Assembly (NCBI GenBank): GCA_051453625.1
Contig: JBOZIK010000001.1
Location: 16,474,062-16,538,061 of the forward strand
Source: Welwitschia mirabilis
Lineage: Eukaryota > Gnetophyta > Gnetopsida > Welwitschiales
DNA: 64,000 bases
Reading direction: 5' to 3'
Shown here piece by piece: positions 58,721 to 64,000 of this stretch (position 1 is its first letter; each line of letters begins with the position of its first letter). Both the position numbers and the translations under genes were made by a program. The notes beneath the pieces are model-generated. The model was not told the DNA's origin, ran no database searches, and was given only the letters and a program-made list of their open reading frames with translations.

Positions 58721-59760
58721 TGTCTTTTTCAAGGAGGGAATAAATGGGTTTACAAATCTTGACATACTCCTTAATGAATCTTCTATAGAATTTGGTAAGG
58801 CTAAGAAAGGATCTTACTTGTTTGACATTAGTTGGAGAAGAGAAATTCTTGATGATGTCTATCTTAGAAGGGTTCATTCTAATACCATTACAAAAAAAAA
58901 TGTGGTAACAAAGTACACTCCCATTCCATAGAAGTAAATGACTCTTCTCTTAATTAAGATGAAATTAACTCTTTATACAATAGTCAAGGACTTTTCTAAT
59001 CTTTTTAAGATTTGTTCAAAAGAGCTGCCAAATATAGAAAAATTATCCATAAAGATCTCAATAGAATCCTCAATCATATCTGAGAAAATGCCCATCATGG
59101 CTCTTTATAAGACTTCCAGAGTATTACATAAGCCAAAGGATATTCTTTTAAGATTAAAAGTACCAAAGATGAAGGTTGTCTTAGTTTGATCTTCATTGGT
59201 AATTCACACTCACATATAAGCACTATATCCATAAAGGAAGTAATAGTAAGCATGGCCTTGGATCCTATCAAGAACTTGATTAATAAAAGACAAGGAGCAA
59301 TGATCTTGCTTAATTACATCATTGAGTTTCCTAAAATAACTTCATACTCATCACTTTCCTTCCTTTTAGAGTACTATAGTAAGAGGATTAACCCATTTAC
59401 TATTCAAAATGGCATAGATAATATCTGAATCCATAAGTTTAATGATTTCATTCTTGACTACTTGCTTAATGATAGGATCAAGTCTTATTTCAGGTTGCCT
59501 AATTGAGTTTAGTATTTTTCCTCTATGTAAATTTTATGTTAAACAATATGAGGAGGAATAGCACTAAGATCTTTATAAGTCCAAGAAAAAGCTTCTATTT
59601 TTGAAATAAGAAGTTGAATCAAAGCTTTTTCTTGGGAAAGATGAAGTTAATAACTAATGATCAATGGTTTATTAGGATTATTATTTAAGAAAATGTATTT
59701 CAAACCATTAAGTAAGTCTTTATGTTGAAGATCATTTTCATCCTTCATAGTCATGGAACA
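58721..59760 (-). pseudogene. Reverse transcriptase, element E
   Basis: The minus strand keeps most RT blocks: linker KYIFLNNN (about 59690), EAFSWTYKDLSAIPP (59565-59610), VKNEIIKLMDSDIIYAI (about 59440-59480), LSFINQVLDRIQGHAYYYFL (59245-59305), then AMMGIFSDMIEDSIEIFMDN. The active site reads FMDN (59042-59053) for FMDD: first Asp kept, second Asn (G to A). The thumb and SFL(G) connection are at 58800-58960. Plus-strand open frames here are only mirror images. Confidence 0.85.
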
Positions 59761-60049
59761 CTCATCTTGATGTACAAGATTTTTAATGGATCTTAAATGT
59801 TGGATATCATGATCAAGTATGGGTTCAAAGTATTCATGAAAATCATCATCAGAAGAGTGGTTTAAGGGATCTTAGTTCAGGTTGCAAGGATTGGAGAAGT
59901 TTAAATATTTAAGAATAAACAAGTTAGAATTATGTAATGAAAGAAGCCTTTCTTCTAAAGGATGATGTTAAACTAATATAGAGGATCTAAATTTTTATTT
60001 TATGTCTAATTCATCTCCCATGTCTTTTTTAGTGTCATCGAGTACTTAG

Positions 60050-60420
60050 ATGCTAAACTTTTTAGTGTCCATGTGACACTCCATCATCCCCATGTGAGTA
60101 TCAATAACATAATGAATTATTGCATGAAAGGCTCTTCCTTAAAGTTAAGGATATCCTCCATTATGCTTGACCTCAATGATTACCACATCTATAGGGTAGA
60201 AATCCTCTTCAATTTGAATCACTAAGTCTTTAATTATACCTATAGGTTTCTTAATTATTGCATTAGCTAATTCCAATGCTATTTAAGTAGGTTCAATCAT
60301 CCCTTCTAATCCAAACTTTCTACAAATCTGTAAAGGCATAATATTTACACTTGTTTCTATGTCTATTAAGTCTTTCTTAATTGTCTTATTTCCTTTCAAA
60401 ACAACATAAATAGTGGTTAC
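60050..60420 (-). pseudogene. Aspartic protease, element E
   Basis: The minus strand reads NKTIKKDLIDIETSVNIMPL, then RKFGLEGMIEPT and NAIIKKPIGIIKDLVIQIEE with DFYPIDVVII, the Athila-type retropepsin. The active-site triplet region is DIETS at 60349-60363; the family has D-GAS, so the Asp is present but the Gly is Glu (G to A), which should abolish activity. One stop interrupts it near 60285. The stretch 59761-60049 is the acidic PR-RT linker. Confidence 0.75.
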
Positions 60421-62150
60421 CCCTAGATTTTTAAACTTAAGATGTTTTTAAGAAATCAGGTTGGAAAGGGATTGTGTGATGAACAATTTACTTAGAATTA
60501 TTCTCTTTTGTTTTCATCTTACTAATTTCTTCCAAATTTTGTTATACTTTTGGTTATCTTAAAGGATCTTCCAAAAGGATAAGTTGATAGTAACATTATT
60601 CATAATTACCTTCAAATACTTATCATAAGTTAGACTGGTATTCAATCTATCCATCCATGGGGTCATCTTATTTTTTGGATGTTGTTTATTATTGTTGGAT
60701 TTAAAGTTGATAATAGGAGGAAGGTTTGGTTGATCAATAATTTTAACATTATCTTCTTGAGGTACCTTCCAATATTTCTTAACATCATTTGGGTTTAGAA
60801 TAATTTGGATGGCAAGTAATCCTTATGGCTTTTGATTTTCTAGCATGTTTTGTCGAAGGAGGTTAATCAAATTTTATAAGTCCTTATTTTGATTTTCTAG
60901 AATTTTATTAGTAGTATCCTGTGTCTTTTTGAGTTTTTCCCATCGTTTCTCTATAAGAGTCATTATTGTTGTAGTTGGAAAAATTGGGTCGAAAGTTATG
61001 GCTTCTGAATTTCTTATCAAATGAAGGTTTAAAATATGTTGAAGGTTTATTATTTCATGTTGGATATTGTTGGTTGCCTCTAAAGTTGTTTGGCCTTTGG
61101 TTGAATGCATAAACTTCATTAAACATGGCCTTTCTACAAGTTGATAAGGTTGGGTATTCTTTGATAGGATGAAAGATTTCATCACATATTTCATAATGGT
61201 TGAGTTAATTTAGCAAGTTTATATTAGTTAATGCTTTTGTATAGCTTTCTAAGGTACTAGTAAGATTACTAAGAAGGGGGTTAACCTTTGGTTGTTCTTC
61301 TTCATATTGCACTTTTTTCAAATCTCTAAGCATTTCAGTATAGTTTTAGTGTCTTTACATGTAGTTTTACGACAATACTAACTTCTTTCTATAAGGCCTT
61401 ATAATAAGTTTTAACCATCATCTAAGTTTAAATTAAATAATCTTCCACCACATGAAAAATATACCATCTGTTTAGTTTTACTATTTAATCTAGTATAGAA
61501 GTGATCAATAAGATCATCTTTTGAAAACTCATTTACTTAGTTGAATGACATAGCTATGAAAAATATTTTAAATGTTAAGGAGTATTCTTCATTAGGGTAT
61601 TATTGGAAATTGGTTACCTCCTTTCTTCTTATCCTCATGACTGTCTCATTCATGATCATTTAATAAAGACTTCTTGAACTTCATTCCAACTTCAAAGGCT
61701 TTGGTGTTTGATGGTTTTAAGCCAATTTTTTTCTTTTTCTCTAAGGGTAAATGGAAATATGATCATGTAAGTTCTATCTAAAATTTTATTTTTTTTCATT
61801 TCTTGAAGTAAGAATGAGTTGTTCAATCTCAACTATGTATTGGAATGCATCCTTATCAGGTTCTTTAGAAAAGGTAGAATAGGAATTCAAGTTCTTTAAC
61901 TCTACATCATCCTTGGCAGGTAGGTTAAATGAGTTTCGAAGTTCCCTCTTTTTGTTAACTAACATATCCTTTAGAGTAACATTTGAACTAGAAGCTCCTG
62001 ATATTTTATGTATAAATTTATTAGATGTCATAGAGGTAGGACAATTAGGATGAATAGGTAAATGAAGAAATGTGGGATTTTTATAAGAACTTGGTTGATT
62101 TTTAGAGATTTTCAAAGGTTGAAGAGTGTCCAAACAAGAATTATTAAATG
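60421..62150 (-). pseudogene. Gag, element E
   Basis: The N-terminal part is open at 61786-62133 (115 residues, from MDTLQPLKIS; includes NVTLKDML and DDVELKNLNSYSTF). The capsid middle (61390-61780) is broken. A zinc knuckle lies at about 61150-61200, reading YEICDEIFHPIKEYPT: relative to CX2C...H...C the first and last Cys are Tyr (61193-61195, 61154-61156). After it comes EVYAFNQRPNNFRGNQQYPT, shared with gag of C (EEVYSFNKR). A further open piece at 60874-61194 is in a shifted frame. Confidence 0.75.
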
Positions 62151-62821
62151 CATAATAATTGTATTATTTAATTAAGAAAATAAAATTCTACTTCTTACCT
62201 CAAGTCCTTAAATTAAATTCCATCAAAACTTCTTTATTTGCTTTCACCATTATCCTATAAGGTTAAATTATGTTAAACAAACTTCTTTACATTCAAATGG
62301 CAAAAATCTCTAGGATTATTTAAATGTACAAGAAGATACACCAAATGAATGTAGCAATTACTCAGATCACACAAAGTGCAAAGTATAGGCTAAGTTTATT
62401 GAAAGTAATAATTAATGTGATAATTCCCAAGATCACATAAAGTATGAGGGGTAGACTTAACAAGATTTGGTAATCTTATTTAAGGAATGAGTAAGCCTAT
62501 AAAAATATTTTTAAAAAAATATAAGATGGTAAAAATAAATTAATTTCTAAATTATAAATTGCTGAATTGAAATATAATTCCCTTAAATTAAGATTGAACT
62601 TAGAAGAAAAGTAAGGAAAATTATAAGAAATCAAAAATTAAAATTAAAATTTACAAGAAAAGGAGATTAAATTACAAGCAATTACTTATAGACTAAAAGC
62701 TAATCAAGAAATTGCAAGTAAATATAAGAGGATAAAATACAATACTACTTAAATAAATAATTTGAATTGAATTCAAGATACTTACTTAAGTAATGACATG
62801 TTTCTTTTCTCTTGGAGTCTT
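62151..62821 (-). other. Leader of element E
   Basis: AT-rich untranslated region between PBS and gag. No palindrome array like the leader of C. A short repeat, 'attactcagatcacacaaagt' against 'ataattcccaagatcacataaagt', lies near 62350 and 62420. Confidence 0.5.
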
Positions 62822-62838
62822 TCCCAACAATGATGTCA
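62822..62838 (-). other. Primer-binding site, tRNA-Asp type, element E
   Basis: The minus strand reads TGACATCATTGTTGGGA, matching 10 of 17 positions of the tRNA-Asp complement, all mismatches transitions. Confidence 0.75.
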
Positions 62839-63090
62839 AAATGTTGTGATACATATTTGTGCTTCCAATTCCATTATTCTAAAGATCAAAGCTAACTTTC
62901 AAAACCTAAAAAGTGGATAATCTAATTACACATAATCTGCATTTACATAATGGAATTAACCCAAATATCATATACTTAGAGAAGACTTCTAAAATAAAGT
63001 TTGAAAAATTGATTTCAGAAAGAGAAGGAGAATGTGTTTTTAAATTTTTTTTATAGGAAATAAAATTAAACAATGAAAGGATGAAAAACA

Positions 63091-63140
63091 AAATGCAATG
63101 CAATGAAATAAAATGAAATGTAATGGAATGAAATGAAATG
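63091..63140. repeat. Pentanucleotide (aatga/aatgg)n array in LTR E
   Basis: Counterpart of 53257-53308, with different unit composition, so it has evolved since the copies separated. Confidence 0.65.
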
Positions 63141-63485
63141 CAAATCTAATGCAATTAATTAACCAAATTTCCAATCTATTATCACTTATATTAGTCCTTA
63201 TAGCCTATATCAATTACAAATTCATGTCACTTTCATTACAATTAAGATAACTTATAAAAAATAAATAATAAATCATTTGAAAATATTTCTAATTTAATTA
63301 ATATTTTTATTAATAAAATTAAATTACATCCACTTACAATAATAACTCTTTAATGAAAGATTCACTACCTAACATTAAGGTAGTCCTTCTTATAAGTAGG
63401 ATGGATCTCCTTGCCTCCAATAATATCCAATTATTATAATAATTTAAATGATAAAAGATTATTTAGAATAATTCCTAAGAGGGTC

Positions 63486-63495
63486 TATTTATATA
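63486..63495 (-). promoter_or_regulatory. TATA box of LTR E
   Basis: The minus strand reads TATATAAATA, at the position homologous to the TATA motifs of LTRs A and B. Confidence 0.45.
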
Positions 63496-64000
63496 TTAGG
63501 ATGCATTATTGAGGGTCACTAAGTGGTGTGAATTCAAAGGAAATGATTGAGATCTATTCTTTCATAGCAGTTAAAATAGTTCATATTTATCATCCTTAAT
63601 GTCATCCTCATAACATGGTGAATGATCACTCTACCAAAACATACTTTTCACATGTTGACCACCAAACTTGTGCTGACTATCATCCTAGGTATCATTCCAA
63701 CTACATAGGAGATGACTATCAAATCCTATCTATTTGCACCTATTTGAACATTATTTTTCAATGGTTGTCCCAATCACAGACTAGATGACCATTACTTGGC
63801 ATCATTTATCCTAATAACATAAGGAATGACTTATCCCAATAACATAGTAAACAACCAATTTTACTTGCTTAACTTCATCTTAGTCATTTTGCTTTGATCC
63901 ATTACAATGCAAAAATAGCTTCTTGTGTTGGAAATTAGTGAATTTCATGACCTGTATGAAATATTTACATAATTTGCATACATCCTTAGAAAACCTATCA

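Larger units (their letters stand above)
62842..64000 (-). repeat. Athila-like LTR (subfamily II), 5' LTR of element E (cut by window edge)
   Basis: It begins next to the PBS and runs off the window; by comparison with LTR F about 85 bases of U3 are missing. It aligns with 53008-54170, including the pentamer array (63091-63140) and the palindrome region (63595-63850). Confidence 0.85.

Noticed and set aside
58692-59428. Three consecutive plus-strand frames of about 80 residues
   Set aside because: They are mirror images of the antisense reverse transcriptase of element E, whose conserved motifs are on the minus strand.

Overview
The window looks like repeat-rich nuclear DNA from a flowering plant, probably a dicot. 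It is very AT-rich, poor in CpG, and almost wholly made of old long-terminal-repeat (LTR) retrotransposons with plant-type Ty3/gypsy (Athila-like) and Ty1/copia protein signatures. I see no intact host gene, rRNA gene or functional tRNA gene, and no single species can be named from the sequence. Seven runs of N interrupt the sequence, five of them exactly 100 bases, which suggests gaps of unknown true size.

The dominant family is Athila-like. Its LTR is about 1.24 kb, its primer-binding site (PBS) is a degraded complement of the tRNA-Asp 3' end, and its polypurine tract (PPT) reads roughly AAGTGGAGGGCTA just before an LTR that starts TGTTGTGATG. Copies from left to right: A (minus, 0.33-5.42 kb, truncated in RT); a sense LTR 3' piece (5.56-5.70); B (plus, LTR 9180-10416 and a partial internal region to 12.85 kb); C and D (minus, 12.85-29.79), a tandem pair sharing the LTR at 21472-22726; another sense LTR 3' piece (29.80-30.32); H (plus, pol only, 39.2-42.1); F (minus, LTR plus 0.8 kb, 53.0-55.0); and E (minus, 55.1-64.0 and beyond), the most complete copy with gag, protease, RT, RNase H and integrase between two LTRs.

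Between these lie: a Ty1/copia LTR end (1-311); a CACTA-like end (6.5-6.96); an antisense LINE RT remnant (7.56-8.5); a near full-length decayed Ty1/copia element G on the minus strand (32124-36982, LTRs of 541 and 540 bp); a more GC- and CpG-rich unidentified segment (about 37.9-38.5); an LTR end with initiator-tRNA-Met-type PBS (39.14); a second Ty1/copia element I on the plus strand (about 46.1-50.4) whose LTR-position region holds three kinds of internal repeat; and a plus-strand remnant of a plant-transposon-protein-like reading frame (51.45-52.2).

Every element is dead. Stops sit mostly at former Trp, Gln and Arg codons, zinc-knuckle cysteines have become tyrosine, and all three visible gypsy RT active-site boxes are broken, each in a different way. 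Almost all of these changes are C-to-T or G-to-A, as expected for deamination of methylated cytosine in silenced repeats. The structures least explained by standard annotation are arrays of short palindromes in the Athila LTRs and leaders, clusters of an AGACATCT/AGATGTCT motif around copia element I, and the shared-LTR tandem.
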